From contig OZ220706.1 in the NCBI GenBank assembly GCA_965116695.1, positions 620,001 to 684,000 on the forward strand: a stretch of 64,000 nucleotides of DNA, in the 5' to 3' direction. The translations under genes were made by a program, and so were the position numbers. Below the pieces are notes generated by a model, which worked only from the letters and a program-made list of their open reading frames with translations, did no database searches and was not told the origin of the DNA. The DNA is from JAJDTT01 sp965116695. Its GTDB lineage: Bacteria > Acidobacteriota > UBA6911 > RPQK01 > JAJDTT01. How positions within the stretch are numbered: the stretch's first letter is position 1; each line of letters opens with the position of its first letter. Shown one piece after another: positions 34,422 to 43,405 of the stretch.

Positions 34422-35552
34422 TCATCGAGCCTGCAGTCCCTCGATCATTTCGTGAATTCGGTCCAGACCAGGCCGCAGGTAACTGTGCGGCAGGCCGAAA
34501 CTCACGCGCAGGAAGTGATCGATGCCGAAGTGATCTCCCGGCATGATCAGGACACTCTTTTCCGAGGCGAGCCGTTCCGCCAGCCGGGTCGAGTTGATCT
34601 CCAGATCGTAACGAATGAAGGCGATCGCCCCGGCGTCCGGCGGCCACAGGCTGAAGGTGCCCGGATGCCGGTCCATCCAGCGCTGGAGAACCGGAAAACC
34701 TCGACGGATGTAGCAACGGGTGCGCTGCAAGAGCCAGGGGCGAACTTCGGGAGACAGGGCCAGGGCCGCCAGCCGGTTGGAAAGCATGGTCGCGCTGATG
34801 GTCGTGTATTCGTGCCGCGCCCAGATTTCATCCACGATCCCGGCCGGCCCCACGACCCAGCCGATCCTGAGGCCCGGAAGCCCGTAGGCCTTGCTCAGGC
34901 TCCCCGTTGCCAGGACCTTGTCGTACCGTCCATAAAAAGTCGGCGTTTCCCGGTCGGTGAGGCGCTCGGCCCCGGCATAGACCTCATCGGCCAGGATCCA
35001 GCTTCCGGCCCGGTCGGCGATGTCGATGACGGCTTGCATCTCGGCGTCAGAGAGGACGCGCCCGGTCGGGTTGTTGGGATTGCACACCGCTATCAACCGG
35101 GTTTTGGGCGTCGCCATGGACTCCAGTTCCGCCAGATCCGGCGCCCAGCCCGTTTCCTCCCGCAAATGAAAGGTCTTCAATTCAAGGCCATGGTTCTTCC
35201 CCAATCCCCAGATCTGCATGTAGTTGGGAAGCATGACGACGATCTCGTCACCGGGATCCAGAAGGGTTCTGATCCCAAGGTAATTGGCTTCGATCGCACC
35301 GACCGTCACCAGGACGTTCTCGGGCGTACCGCCCGGATAGAGCCGCGCGATGTTCTGCCGAAGCTGCGGAATTCCGTTGGTGTGGGGGTAGTTCAGATCG
35401 GTGTCCAGCAAGCCCTCCAGACAGCCGTTCTCCCGATCGACGAGTTCCCGGAGCAGGACCGGATGGGCACCGCTTTCCGAGAGATTGTATTCCACCTCCT
35501 TCTCCAACCGGGACATCATCCGTTCCATTTGGAATGGCTGAAACACGTGCAC
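34422..35552 (-). CDS. Class I/II PLP-dependent aminotransferase
   Basis: 376 residues from a GTG at 35552 with GGAGG 8 bases upstream; the longer frame lacks a ribosome site. PLP-binding Lys is in ATGSLSKAYGLPGLRIGW (K221 from this start), NPNNPTGRVLSDAEM and ILADEVYAG provide the Asn and Asp/Tyr that hold the cofactor, and FLRVSFGLP contains the Arg that binds the substrate carboxylate. The opening QMERMMSRLEKEVEYNLSESG is typical of a subgroup often annotated next to dipeptide or amino-acid catabolism genes. It probably transaminates an amino acid released by neighbouring peptidases. Confidence 0.88.
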   Translation of the reverse strand: MHVFQPFQMERMMSRLEKEVEYNLSESGAHPVLLRELVDRENGCLEGLLDTDLNYPHTNGIPQLRQNIARLYPGGTPENVLVTVGAIEANYLGIRTLLDPGDEIVVMLPNYMQIWGLGKNHGLELKTFHLREETGWAPDLAELESMATPKTRLIAVCNPNNPTGRVLSDAEMQAVIDIADRAGSWILADEVYAGAERLTDRETPTFYGRYDKVLATGSLSKAYGLPGLRIGWVVGPAGIVDEIWARHEYTTISATMLSNRLAALALSPEVRPWLLQRTRCYIRRGFPVLQRWMDRHPGTFSLWPPDAGAIAFIRYDLEINSTRLAERLASEKSVLIMPGDHFGIDHFLRVSFGLPHSYLRPGLDRIHEMIEGLQAR

Positions 35553-35645
35553 GGTCGCTACCTCCACTGCTCGCCTGAACGGGCGCCGCATCGTCCAACG
35601 CCAACCCGTTGCACTATCCCGAGTTCCGCCCCGCCAACAGGCCGG

Positions 35646-37259
35646 TCAAGCGCGCGCGTACGCCACCCCGCTCTCGCCCCGCGGGTCGGATCCGCCCTCC
35701 AGGAGGCCCTCCGGTCCGGCCACGACCAGTTGGGCCAAACCCAGCCTGCGAGCCAGCGGCGCCGGGTCCCGCACCACGTTGAATCCCCTCTGCCGCAACC
35801 CGTTACAGATCTCCACCGGGGTCCGCCCCTCGCACCAGACGGTCCTCCCCTCGGCATGGATGCGAGGGGCCGAGACCGCCTCCACGGCGCCCATTCCAAA
35901 TTCGACGACATTGGTGAAGACCTGCACCAGAGCGCTCAGAATGGCGTTCCCGCCGGGCGCCCCCAGGACCATGGCCGCCTGACCCTCCTGAAAGGCGATG
36001 GCCGGCATCATCAGGTGCATGCGGGCCTTCGCCGGAGCCAGTGAGCTGGCATGTCCGGGACGGGGGTCATAACGGTTCATGGCGTTGTTGTAGATGAAGC
36101 CCAGCCCGGGCGTGATGATGCCGGAGAACCCGCCCAGGCTGTGGGTGATGGCGGCCACATTGCCGTCCCGGTCCACGACGTTCAGGTGAGTCGTGTCGCG
36201 CGCTTGACGATCCGGACCCGCCGTCCCGACCGCGCCCTCAAGGACGGCGTTCCGCAGCTCCCGGGCCCTTTGCCGGGAGATCAGGAATTGCCCCGGTTCT
36301 TCACCCACGACCTCCGGGTCGCCCAGGTAATCCCGCCGGTCCCGATCCACGAGTTGAAGTGTCGATGCCACGTAGCTCAGGTACCGGAGACCGCCATGCT
36401 CGAGCCTGGACAGGTCCAGGCCCTCCAGCACATTGAGGGCCTCCTGGAGCAGAAAGCCCGCGCCCGGCGGGTCATTGGAGAAGATCTCGAAACTTCGGTA
36501 CCGGGAGGAACGGGGGGCGTAAGAGCGCGGCCGGTAGGATTCCAGGTCCCGGCGGGTGACGTAGGCCCCGTTCGCCTCCAGGTCCCGCCAGATCTCCCGG
36601 CCCAGCTCGCCCCGGTAGAAATCTTCGGGTCCGTGGGTCGCAAGCCGTTCCAGGGTTGCGGCGTAGTCGGGATTGCTGAGGATCTCTCCCTCCCGAAAGG
36701 GTGATCCGCCGGGATGCAGGTAGATCCGGCTGCACTCGGAGTTGGACCGGATCCGGTCCAGGGTGTCCGGTTCGACAGGTTCGCCCGGGCTTGAGAACAG
36801 CTTCGCCAATTGAGGAGTGACCGGGAAGCCCTTCCGCGCAATTTCCACGGCGGGTCGAAGGAGGTCCGGCCAGGACATGGTGCAATAGCACCGCTGGACC
36901 TGGGCCAGAGCGGCCACCGCCGCCGGCGTGCAGATGGACGTATAGCCCATGGTGCTGCGGTGGTCGTGAAACAGGCTGCTCCCGCTGAAGGCGGCTTCGC
37001 CCAGATAGTCCCGGGCCCACATGCCTTCCCGGACCCTTGAACCGGCGCGAACGCATCCGTCGATGACCCGGTGCTCACCCTTCGCGGGAGCCCAGAGGTG
37101 GGCGGAGACCATGCCGCCCAGGCCGCAGCTGAAAGGATTCAGGATCATCTGGACGAAGGCCGTCGCCACGGCGGAATCGAAGGCATTGCCCCCCGCCTCC
37201 AGGACCCGCGCCCCTTCTTCCGCGGCACGCGGATGAACGCATGTCACGACACCTCGCAT
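35646..37259 (-). CDS. Gamma-glutamyltranspeptidase family protein
   Basis: 537 residues from the ATG at 37259; AAGGAGG is 15 bases upstream, longer than ideal, and a TTG at 37301 is the alternative. The N-terminal nucleophile arises by self-cleavage before the first Thr of RDTTHLNVVDRDGNVAAIT, the standard GGT junction, and GGNAFDSAVATAFVQMILNP and the PGGNAILSALVQVF block are family marks. GGT transfers or hydrolyses gamma-glutamyl groups of glutathione and gamma-glutamyl peptides. No signal peptide is seen, so it may act in the cytoplasm like the YwrD/PgsD-type relatives, or the start is misjudged. Confidence 0.88.
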   Translation of the reverse strand: MRGVVTCVHPRAAEEGARVLEAGGNAFDSAVATAFVQMILNPFSCGLGGMVSAHLWAPAKGEHRVIDGCVRAGSRVREGMWARDYLGEAAFSGSSLFHDHRSTMGYTSICTPAAVAALAQVQRCYCTMSWPDLLRPAVEIARKGFPVTPQLAKLFSSPGEPVEPDTLDRIRSNSECSRIYLHPGGSPFREGEILSNPDYAATLERLATHGPEDFYRGELGREIWRDLEANGAYVTRRDLESYRPRSYAPRSSRYRSFEIFSNDPPGAGFLLQEALNVLEGLDLSRLEHGGLRYLSYVASTLQLVDRDRRDYLGDPEVVGEEPGQFLISRQRARELRNAVLEGAVGTAGPDRQARDTTHLNVVDRDGNVAAITHSLGGFSGIITPGLGFIYNNAMNRYDPRPGHASSLAPAKARMHLMMPAIAFQEGQAAMVLGAPGGNAILSALVQVFTNVVEFGMGAVEAVSAPRIHAEGRTVWCEGRTPVEICNGLRQRGFNVVRDPAPLARRLGLAQLVVAGPEGLLEGGSDPRGESGVAYARA

Positions 37260-37297
37260 GGACTGGCTTGTGATCCTCCTTGTAAGTTGCTCGGGGA

Positions 37298-38551
37298 TCA
37301 ATCCTCGGCCTCGCGGCGGCCGGGAAGATCGAGGGCGAGCGACCGGAAGCCCCGGACCCGGTGAAACGTGATGTGCGTACTCTTGGCCTGCGAGTGCCGG
37401 CCGCCCAGCGCCGTCCGCACCGCCAGCAGCAGGTCATCCCCTTCCGGCAGCAGCGACGCGTAGTTGTAAGCTTCGCGGGGGTTCCTGCTCATGGCCACGC
37501 AGCCGGCCTGGAACCAGTTGTGGGCATCGGCGCTGTACATCAGGATCAGGATCCGCCGATCGTCGCCGCCCGGAGGGCCTCCCAGCGAATCGACGGGGAT
37601 GTTGCCCGCCATCCAATACAACCCGGAAGGTTCGTCGCGGACGATGTGAAATTTGTTCTGCGCCCCGGGTATCGGAAAGAACTGCCCGAAGGTGTGGCTC
37701 AAGGTGGTCCCGTCATCCGCGAGGTCGGTGACCGCTGCCAGTCCGGCGGTGGATTGATGCGTCAGACCTCGAGCGGCTCCGCCGGGAACGCGGAGCCGAT
37801 GAAACCCTCGAATCTCACCCTTCACCTCCACCAGGTTGGATTCGAGCCAGTGGTCCGGGCGTCGTCCGCCAGCCGGCGCGCGGGTCAAGAGCGGCGGGGT
37901 TCCCGGGTAGTCCAGCCGGTTGGACATTCTCCAGGCGGACCTGTCCAGCAGATTCCGTGAGAGGTCCCCGGCAATGACCACGCACCCCCGGTAATTCCGC
38001 AGATTCGGCGTGCCGTCGGCATCCTGGTGCAGGTTGAAGGACCGGTAGAGGCGCCGGTCCTTGATCAGGACTCCGGTGGGGGCGTTCCAGTAGCTTCCCT
38101 CGAACAAAGTGACCGGCCCTTGCCAGGATCGGCCTTCGTCGTCTGAGCGCAGGATCACGATGTTCCGGCGGATGGCCAGGTTTCCAAGAAGATACAGCTT
38201 GCCCTCATGCACGAACGGCTGCGCGGAGTGCAGGTCGAGCGGAGGAAGCTGCCGCCAGGTCCGGCCTTCATCTTCACTGACGGCCAGGCGAAACCGGCGA
38301 GGCACCGGGGCATTCGCGTCAATCAGTGTGTGCTCGAAGGTCGCCAACAGCCGGCCGCCGGGAAGCTTCACCAGCGCCGGTTCGTAGACGAACAGTCTCC
38401 CCGGATCGGGCGACTCGGCAACCACGTGCATTTCGGCGTGGAGCATGGGGCCGGGCGTGTTCCCCCCGCCCTGCTGCGCCCGGGAAGACGCTCCGAGCGT
38501 TATCATCCACAGCGCCGTCGCAAAAACAAGACCCTTGGTTTTGGCGGTCAT
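37298..38551 (-). CDS. Exported BNR/sialidase-like protein
   Basis: 417 residues from the ATG at 38551, giving a clean signal peptide (LVFATALWMITLGASSRAQQ). Two Asp-boxes are clear: SEDEGRTWRQL and RSDDEGRSWQGP; ESNLVEVKGEIRGFHRLR and MYSADAHNWFQAG come later in the propeller. The fold is sialidase-like; glycan hydrolysis is not established. Its start lies 26 bases downstream of a strong hairpin, and its stop is 38 bases before gamma-glutamyltranspeptidase. Confidence 0.75.
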   Translation of the reverse strand: MTAKTKGLVFATALWMITLGASSRAQQGGGNTPGPMLHAEMHVVAESPDPGRLFVYEPALVKLPGGRLLATFEHTLIDANAPVPRRFRLAVSEDEGRTWRQLPPLDLHSAQPFVHEGKLYLLGNLAIRRNIVILRSDDEGRSWQGPVTLFEGSYWNAPTGVLIKDRRLYRSFNLHQDADGTPNLRNYRGCVVIAGDLSRNLLDRSAWRMSNRLDYPGTPPLLTRAPAGGRRPDHWLESNLVEVKGEIRGFHRLRVPGGAARGLTHQSTAGLAAVTDLADDGTTLSHTFGQFFPIPGAQNKFHIVRDEPSGLYWMAGNIPVDSLGGPPGGDDRRILILMYSADAHNWFQAGCVAMSRNPREAYNYASLLPEGDDLLLAVRTALGGRHSQAKSTHITFHRVRGFRSLALDLPGRREAED

Positions 38552-38576
38552 ATTTTTCCAATCTGAACCGAAGAGA

Positions 38577-38594
38577 GCGCCCACAAGGGGCGCC
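38577..38594 (-). repeat. Perfect 7-base-stem hairpin between symporter and sialidase-like genes
   Basis: GCGCCCC-ACAA-GGGGCGC forms a perfect hairpin in the 85-base gap. On the minus strand the loop reads TTGT, so the element resembles the 'GGGGCG..CCTTGTGG..' class of short extragenic palindromes. It could end symporter transcription in part, protect the message 3' end, or be a dispersed repeat. Confidence 0.6.
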
Positions 38595-38636
38595 TCTACC
38601 CAATATTTCTCGTCATTCCTGACACGAATTCGAGAT

Positions 38637-40058
38637 TCAGGAACCAGGACGTTGCGTCTCCCACCAGGTGCCCAGCGCCAGCAGCGTGACGGTGATGGGC
38701 ACCCCGATCAGAATCGGATCGATGGTCCAGACGACCACGATGGTGCCCACTTCCTGGACGCTTCCCAGGATCTGGTAGAGGATGATCACGCTGGCGCCCG
38801 CCAGCATGGACGTGAGCACGGTTCTGGGCGCCCGCCGGACTCGGGGAAAAAGGACTATCGCCGCCACCGCGGGCGCCACCGATGCCCCCATGATCCGTCC
38901 GCCCAGCCAGAAGAGTTCGATCATCAAGGGAAAGACGTAATAGATGGCGGCGGCCAGCACACCGACCAGAATGACGTTCAGCCGGTAGAGCCAGAGCTGA
39001 GCCCTGGGACTGGCGTTGGGGTTCAGGAATCGGTTGTAGATGTCGATGGTGAAGTTGGAGGCGATGGTATTGATGGTGGAGTCGAGGGTGGACATGCTGG
39101 CGGCCAGAATCCCCACGATGATGATGCTGCCCAGTTGCCCCCCGGCCACGCCGAAGGTCATCCGGAGAAAGACGTCGTCGCCGGAGATGTCCGCTCCGTA
39201 GAGGGCCCGCCCCAGGACGCCGATCAGTGGCGGAACCATGTACCAGACCGTGGAGATGATCCCGCCGTAGAGGAACCCCTTGTGGGCGGCCGCCGTGCTG
39301 GAGGCCGCCAAGCCCCGCTGGATCACGCTCTGGTAGCCGAAGGTGATGGAGATGCCGATGACGACCCAGGCCATCACCTGGCTGGGGCCGCCGGTGCCGA
39401 AGCTGCCGAGAAAGTCCGGGTCCTCGATGGACCGCAGGGCCGAGAACCCTCCGGAGCCCAGAAAACCGAAAACCACGAGCGCGACCGATCCGACCGAGAC
39501 GATGAAGAACTGGATCGCGTCGGTCACCAGGATGGCCCACATCCCGCCCAGGAAGACGTAGACCAGCGTCAGAGCCCCGACCAGCGCCAGGGACTGCAGG
39601 AGCGAAATCTGCAGGATGCTGGAAGTGACCACGGCCAGGGACCCCATGACTCCTGCGGTGGCGCCCAGGTCCCGGAGGATGATGAGCGACAGGGAGACGA
39701 GGCGGTGCCGGGGGCCGTAGAAGCGCTCGAAGAGCTGGGGAACGGTGATGATCCGGGTGGCCCGCAGGCGCGGGACCACGTAGTAGGACATCCAGATGGT
39801 GGCGAGGACGAACGAACCGCCGGTCCAGTAGGCGCTCAACCCGAAATCTTTGGCCACCCCCGAGATCCCGATCAGGGTGGTCCCGTTGATCCAGGTTGCG
39901 GCCACCGAGAAGGCGATCAACCAGGGTCCGGAACTGCGTCCGGCGACGGCCATGTCCTCCATCCGGCCGACCCGGGTCCGGGCGGCCCAGATGCCGATGC
40001 CGAACATGAGAAGCAGGTAGCTGACGATCAGCCACCACGAGGGCTGGAACTCTTCCAT
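38637..40058 (-). CDS. Sodium:solute symporter family (SSS) transporter
   Basis: 473 residues, about 13 hydrophobic segments. Family marks include GRSSGPWLIAFSVAATWINGTTLIG near the N-terminus (unwound TM1-2 region), VYVFLGGMWAILVTDAIQFF and, in the sodium-2 site region, GILAASMSTLDSTINTIAS, where Ser/Thr side chains bind sodium. It imports an organic solute with sodium; PutP/PanF-like members carry proline, pantothenate, sialic acid or other small acids. It starts 3 bases after the 60-residue membrane protein and is in the FAD oxidoreductase operon, which favours an amino- or imino-acid substrate. Confidence 0.9.
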   Translation of the reverse strand: MEEFQPSWWLIVSYLLLMFGIGIWAARTRVGRMEDMAVAGRSSGPWLIAFSVAATWINGTTLIGISGVAKDFGLSAYWTGGSFVLATIWMSYYVVPRLRATRIITVPQLFERFYGPRHRLVSLSLIILRDLGATAGVMGSLAVVTSSILQISLLQSLALVGALTLVYVFLGGMWAILVTDAIQFFIVSVGSVALVVFGFLGSGGFSALRSIEDPDFLGSFGTGGPSQVMAWVVIGISITFGYQSVIQRGLAASSTAAAHKGFLYGGIISTVWYMVPPLIGVLGRALYGADISGDDVFLRMTFGVAGGQLGSIIIVGILAASMSTLDSTINTIASNFTIDIYNRFLNPNASPRAQLWLYRLNVILVGVLAAAIYYVFPLMIELFWLGGRIMGASVAPAVAAIVLFPRVRRAPRTVLTSMLAGASVIILYQILGSVQEVGTIVVVWTIDPILIGVPITVTLLALGTWWETQRPGS

Positions 40059-40061
40059 CGC

Positions 40062-40244
40062 TTATCCCCGCAGGATCACTCCCCAGATCCAGACGTAGGC
40101 GAATCCGGCCAGGACCAGCAGCGCCAGGCTCAACCAGGGATTCATGCGCGGCAACTCGACCTGGTCCATCAGGTCGAGTTCATGGCCGTCGTAACGATAG
40201 GATTCTCTGTTCGTGTCCCGAGATTCCGTCCTGGCGGGTTCCAT
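40062..40244 (-). CDS. 60-residue single-span membrane protein, putative symporter partner
   Basis: The ATG at 40244 has AGAGGAC about 8 bases upstream and the gene fits exactly between the FAD gene stop (13 bases) and the symporter start (3 bases). The first 33 residues are charged and cytosolic-like (RDTNRESYRYDGHELDLMD), then one transmembrane helix (WLSLALLVLAGFAYVWIWGVIL). Small one- or two-span subunits preceding SSS symporters are known in other bacteria (e.g. YhdT-type before PanF); this one does not look like YhdT. The tight coupling implies a stoichiometric partner or assembly factor. Sequence family not recognised. Confidence 0.75.
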   Translation of the reverse strand: MEPARTESRDTNRESYRYDGHELDLMDQVELPRMNPWLSLALLVLAGFAYVWIWGVILRG

Positions 40245-40257
40245 CGTTTCAGTCCTC

Positions 40258-41427
40258 TCAACCCCGGTTCCCGCCACCCCACGCCGAGGAGAAGATCTCT
40301 CCTTCCAGGAAGCGGGAGGGCCGGAACTGGCGAATGTCGATCTCGGGTTCTTCACCCGCGATGACGTCCGCCAGCGCCTCCCCCAGCGGCGGCCCGATCT
40401 TGAAGCCGTGGCCGCTGCCGCCGAAGAAGGCATAGTAGCCCTCGATGTGGGGCTCCGGTCCGACGACCGGGTGCCAATCGTCCATGATCGTATAGATGGA
40501 CGCGTATCCGTGGTGGTATTCCATCTCCCGCAGCACGGGAATCCGCCGAAACAGGCAGGTCTCGATCCGCCCGCGTTGATCCGCATCCAGGTCCTCGTTG
40601 TAGGAATCGATGTCCAACGGCTCCACCTCCTTGGGGTAGCCGAGTCCGGCCAGCATCGTGTTGTCCCCGTGAGGCTTGTAGTAGGCCCGTTGCGGGGGAT
40701 CGGAAATGACCGGGAGACGGCCGAAATCATCCGGCTGAGTCACGATCAGGTCCGTCTCCCGGCTCCAACGGACGGAGTAGTTGAGACCGGCCCAAAGGCC
40801 CACCTGCCGCCCCCAGGGCCCGGCCGCGTTCACCACCACCGGGGTCTCGATGGTTCCCTGCTCCGTCTCCACCGACCGGACGCGGCCGCTCTCGAGCGTG
40901 ATGCCCGTGGCCGCCACTCCCACGTGCGCCGTCAGACCCCACTGCCCGGCGCCGTCCACCAGGCTCTCCGTGGTCCGGATCGGGTCAGCGCAGCCGGAGC
41001 GAGGCTCGAAGATCGCGCGGACGATCCCCTCCAGGTTCAGCGGCGGCGCCAATTCCCGGATGTCTTCGCGCGAGAGTTCCCGGACCTCGACTCCGTGCGT
41101 GCTCTCCATCTCCAGGATCTGGTCACCGGCCGTCTTCCATCCCTCATCCAGGAGTAGCAGAAATCCGATCTGGCGAAACCCGGAGTCGCCGCCCAGCGCC
41201 TCCCGGTCGTTCTCGAACATCTGCACCGCGCGCCAAGCCAGTTTCACGGTGATGGGGTTGGAGTAGTAGGTCCGAACCACGGCGGCCGACCGGCCTGTGC
41301 TCACACCGGCCAGACTGCCCTTCTCCAGCAAGACGATCTTGCCGAATCCCTTCCGGGCCAGGAAATGGGCCACGCTTGCGCCCGCAATTCCCCCACCGAT
41401 CACTACCGCATCCGCTGTTTTCTGCAT
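40258..41427 (-). CDS. FAD-dependent oxidoreductase, DAO (sarcosine/amino-acid oxidase-like) family
   Basis: 389 residues from the ATG at 41427 after AAGGAGA; the long upstream extension is rejected. The Rossmann FAD motif is ADAVVIGGGIAGASVAHFLARKG, followed by a Glu in VLLEKG for ribose binding. STGRSAAVVRTYYSNP is the loop that places substrate near the flavin, and the C-terminal FFGGSGHGFKIGPPLGEALAD closes the FAD site. Relatives oxidise sarcosine, dimethylglycine, D-amino acids or proline. It precedes the micro-protein and symporter, so it likely oxidises what the symporter imports. Confidence 0.88.
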   Translation of the reverse strand: MQKTADAVVIGGGIAGASVAHFLARKGFGKIVLLEKGSLAGVSTGRSAAVVRTYYSNPITVKLAWRAVQMFENDREALGGDSGFRQIGFLLLLDEGWKTAGDQILEMESTHGVEVRELSREDIRELAPPLNLEGIVRAIFEPRSGCADPIRTTESLVDGAGQWGLTAHVGVAATGITLESGRVRSVETEQGTIETPVVVNAAGPWGRQVGLWAGLNYSVRWSRETDLIVTQPDDFGRLPVISDPPQRAYYKPHGDNTMLAGLGYPKEVEPLDIDSYNEDLDADQRGRIETCLFRRIPVLREMEYHHGYASIYTIMDDWHPVVGPEPHIEGYYAFFGGSGHGFKIGPPLGEALADVIAGEEPEIDIRQFRPSRFLEGEIFSSAWGGGNRG

Positions 41428-41480
41428 TTCGACGATCTCCTTGATGCCGGAAGAATATATCCACTCTCGAGGCCGATGTC

Positions 41481-43361
41481 TCAGGGAATGACGGGAAGCA
41501 CGATGTGCGAGGGGTAGGCGGCATCGTGATGAACCGTCTGGGTCGCCTTCCTCAATTCCGCGTCTTCGCCGAACTTGTGCCCGGTGTTGGGATTGCGGTC
41601 GTACTTGGGGAAGTTGCTGCTGGAGATCTCCAGTTGAATCCGGTGCCCGCGACGGAAGACGTGGCTGACCGACCACAAGTCGATGGTGTATTCATAGACC
41701 TTGCCCGGTTCCAGAAGGGTCTGCTTTTTGAACGAGTCCCGGTAGCGTGCCCGGATGATCCCCTCCGCCAGCAACTGAGCGTAGCCGTTGGGGTGAACGT
41801 CCACCAGCTTGGCGGTGAAGTCGGTGTCGGCGGCGCTGGAAGCGGCATGGAGCATCGTCAGGACCCGCCCCGTCACCTCGACCTCCTTTTTCAGAACCTC
41901 ACTGGTGTAGACGAGCACGTCGTCCCGCCGTTGAATCGCCCTCTGATCCCGGGGGCCCCCGGTGGAGGGGTACATGCTCACGTTGCCGCCGTAGGTCGGA
42001 ACCGGATCTTCGGGGTCGTAAACGAACACGTCCGCTGGTTCCTTGGACGGCGGCTGTGGGCTCAAGCTGCCGTCCCCGAACCGGCTGTTGGCCTGTCCGC
42101 CGCTGTGGAGGTAGTACTTCGTGTGCCGGGCGCGGCTGAGGGGCCATTCGTGCTCGGTGCGCCACTTGTTCTCCCCCATCACGAAGATGTCGACCCGCGG
42201 TTCGTCCATCATTCCGTTGTCGATGCCCTTGAGCCAGTAGTCGTACCAGCGAAGCTCGATGGGACGAAAGTCCACGTCCGCCTCGGGGCCGTAGTCGAGA
42301 TCGCCCACTTCCCGGGGTCCCACGCCGTGCCTCCAGGGACCGACGAGCAGGCGATGCCGGTCGCGGATCTCCTCCGGCCCGTAGCGCACCATGCCCAGGT
42401 AACCGTTGATGGTGGCCTGGGAAACCTGGTCGTACCAGCCGGTGATGTTGAGGGTCGGCACCTGGACCTTTTGGTACTGTCCCGCGCTCATCTCCCCGGC
42501 CCGGGGACGGTCGCCGACGCTGAACCGCCAGTAGTGGTCGTTGTCCGGGTGATCCACCAGGTCCTGCCACAGGATGTCGGTCTGCCCGAACATGGCCTGG
42601 TCCATGGTCCGGATGGGGAGGTGGCGGTACAGCTTGTCCCAGTCCAGGAAATCGTTCCGGAGGCCGTCGTTGTTGTTGGATGTCAGGTTGCCGAGTATGG
42701 CCAGCAGGTTGAGGCTGTTGGAGAGTTGGAACGCTCCGTTGGGGTAGACGTTGTCCCAATGGTCGTCGGGGGTCACATAGGGGATCAGGGCCGTGAGGTA
42801 CGGGTTCGCCTCGGTGGCGCCCATCCATTGCACGAATCCCAGGTACGATCCGCCGGCCATCCCGATCTTTCCCGTGGACCAGGGCTGTTCTCCCAGCCAG
42901 GTCTGGCAGTCGTAGACGTCATGCCCGTCGAACTTCCCTTCCCGCCACTTCGGATCCCAGTAGAGGTAGGACTCCCCTTCGGAATCGTACCGTCCCCTCA
43001 CGTCGATGCAGGCGAACACGTAACCGCGGGGAACGAAGTACTGTGCGCGGCCGATGATGTCGCCCTGGAAGAACTCCGATTTCCGGGTGTTGTCGTAAGG
43101 CATGTAGACGAAGATGACCGGAAACTTCCCTTCCGCTTGGGGCCGCCAGATGTTGGCCGACAGCCGGACGCCGTCCCGCATCCGGACCTTGACGTCGTGC
43201 TCGAAGAGGATGTCGTATCGGGGTTGCGAGAGCTTGTCCACCCAGGAAGGATCGTTGCGCACGAACCAGGTGTCCGACGCGAGACCGGATCCCGCCAGGA
43301 CGATCATGAGTGGGAGGAAGATAGAAACAGGGGCGACGGGAATCTTGCGGCTACTCGACAT
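41481..43361 (-). CDS. CocE/NonD-family X-Pro dipeptidyl-peptidase-like hydrolase, exported (copy 1)
   Basis: 626 residues; GGAGGAGA precedes the ATG. A signal peptide (APVSIFLPLMIVLAGSGLA) is present. The S15/CocE fold shows nucleophile Ser in GMAGGSYLGFVQW, an oxyanion Tyr region VFVYMPYDN, Asp in the cap-following strand and the His in LLVGPWRHGVG; a C-terminal PepX_C jelly-roll ends at YPSHIVLPVIP. Members cleave esters or Xaa-Pro peptides. Unlike the next two copies it ends at that point without an extra C-terminal domain. First of the trio to be followed by the FAD gene (53 bases). Confidence 0.85.
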   Translation of the reverse strand: MSSSRKIPVAPVSIFLPLMIVLAGSGLASDTWFVRNDPSWVDKLSQPRYDILFEHDVKVRMRDGVRLSANIWRPQAEGKFPVIFVYMPYDNTRKSEFFQGDIIGRAQYFVPRGYVFACIDVRGRYDSEGESYLYWDPKWREGKFDGHDVYDCQTWLGEQPWSTGKIGMAGGSYLGFVQWMGATEANPYLTALIPYVTPDDHWDNVYPNGAFQLSNSLNLLAILGNLTSNNNDGLRNDFLDWDKLYRHLPIRTMDQAMFGQTDILWQDLVDHPDNDHYWRFSVGDRPRAGEMSAGQYQKVQVPTLNITGWYDQVSQATINGYLGMVRYGPEEIRDRHRLLVGPWRHGVGPREVGDLDYGPEADVDFRPIELRWYDYWLKGIDNGMMDEPRVDIFVMGENKWRTEHEWPLSRARHTKYYLHSGGQANSRFGDGSLSPQPPSKEPADVFVYDPEDPVPTYGGNVSMYPSTGGPRDQRAIQRRDDVLVYTSEVLKKEVEVTGRVLTMLHAASSAADTDFTAKLVDVHPNGYAQLLAEGIIRARYRDSFKKQTLLEPGKVYEYTIDLWSVSHVFRRGHRIQLEISSSNFPKYDRNPNTGHKFGEDAELRKATQTVHHDAAYPSHIVLPVIP

Positions 43362-43405
43362 GGACCAATTCTCCTCCGGCTGCACGACATGGAATCAGGC
43401 ACTCG

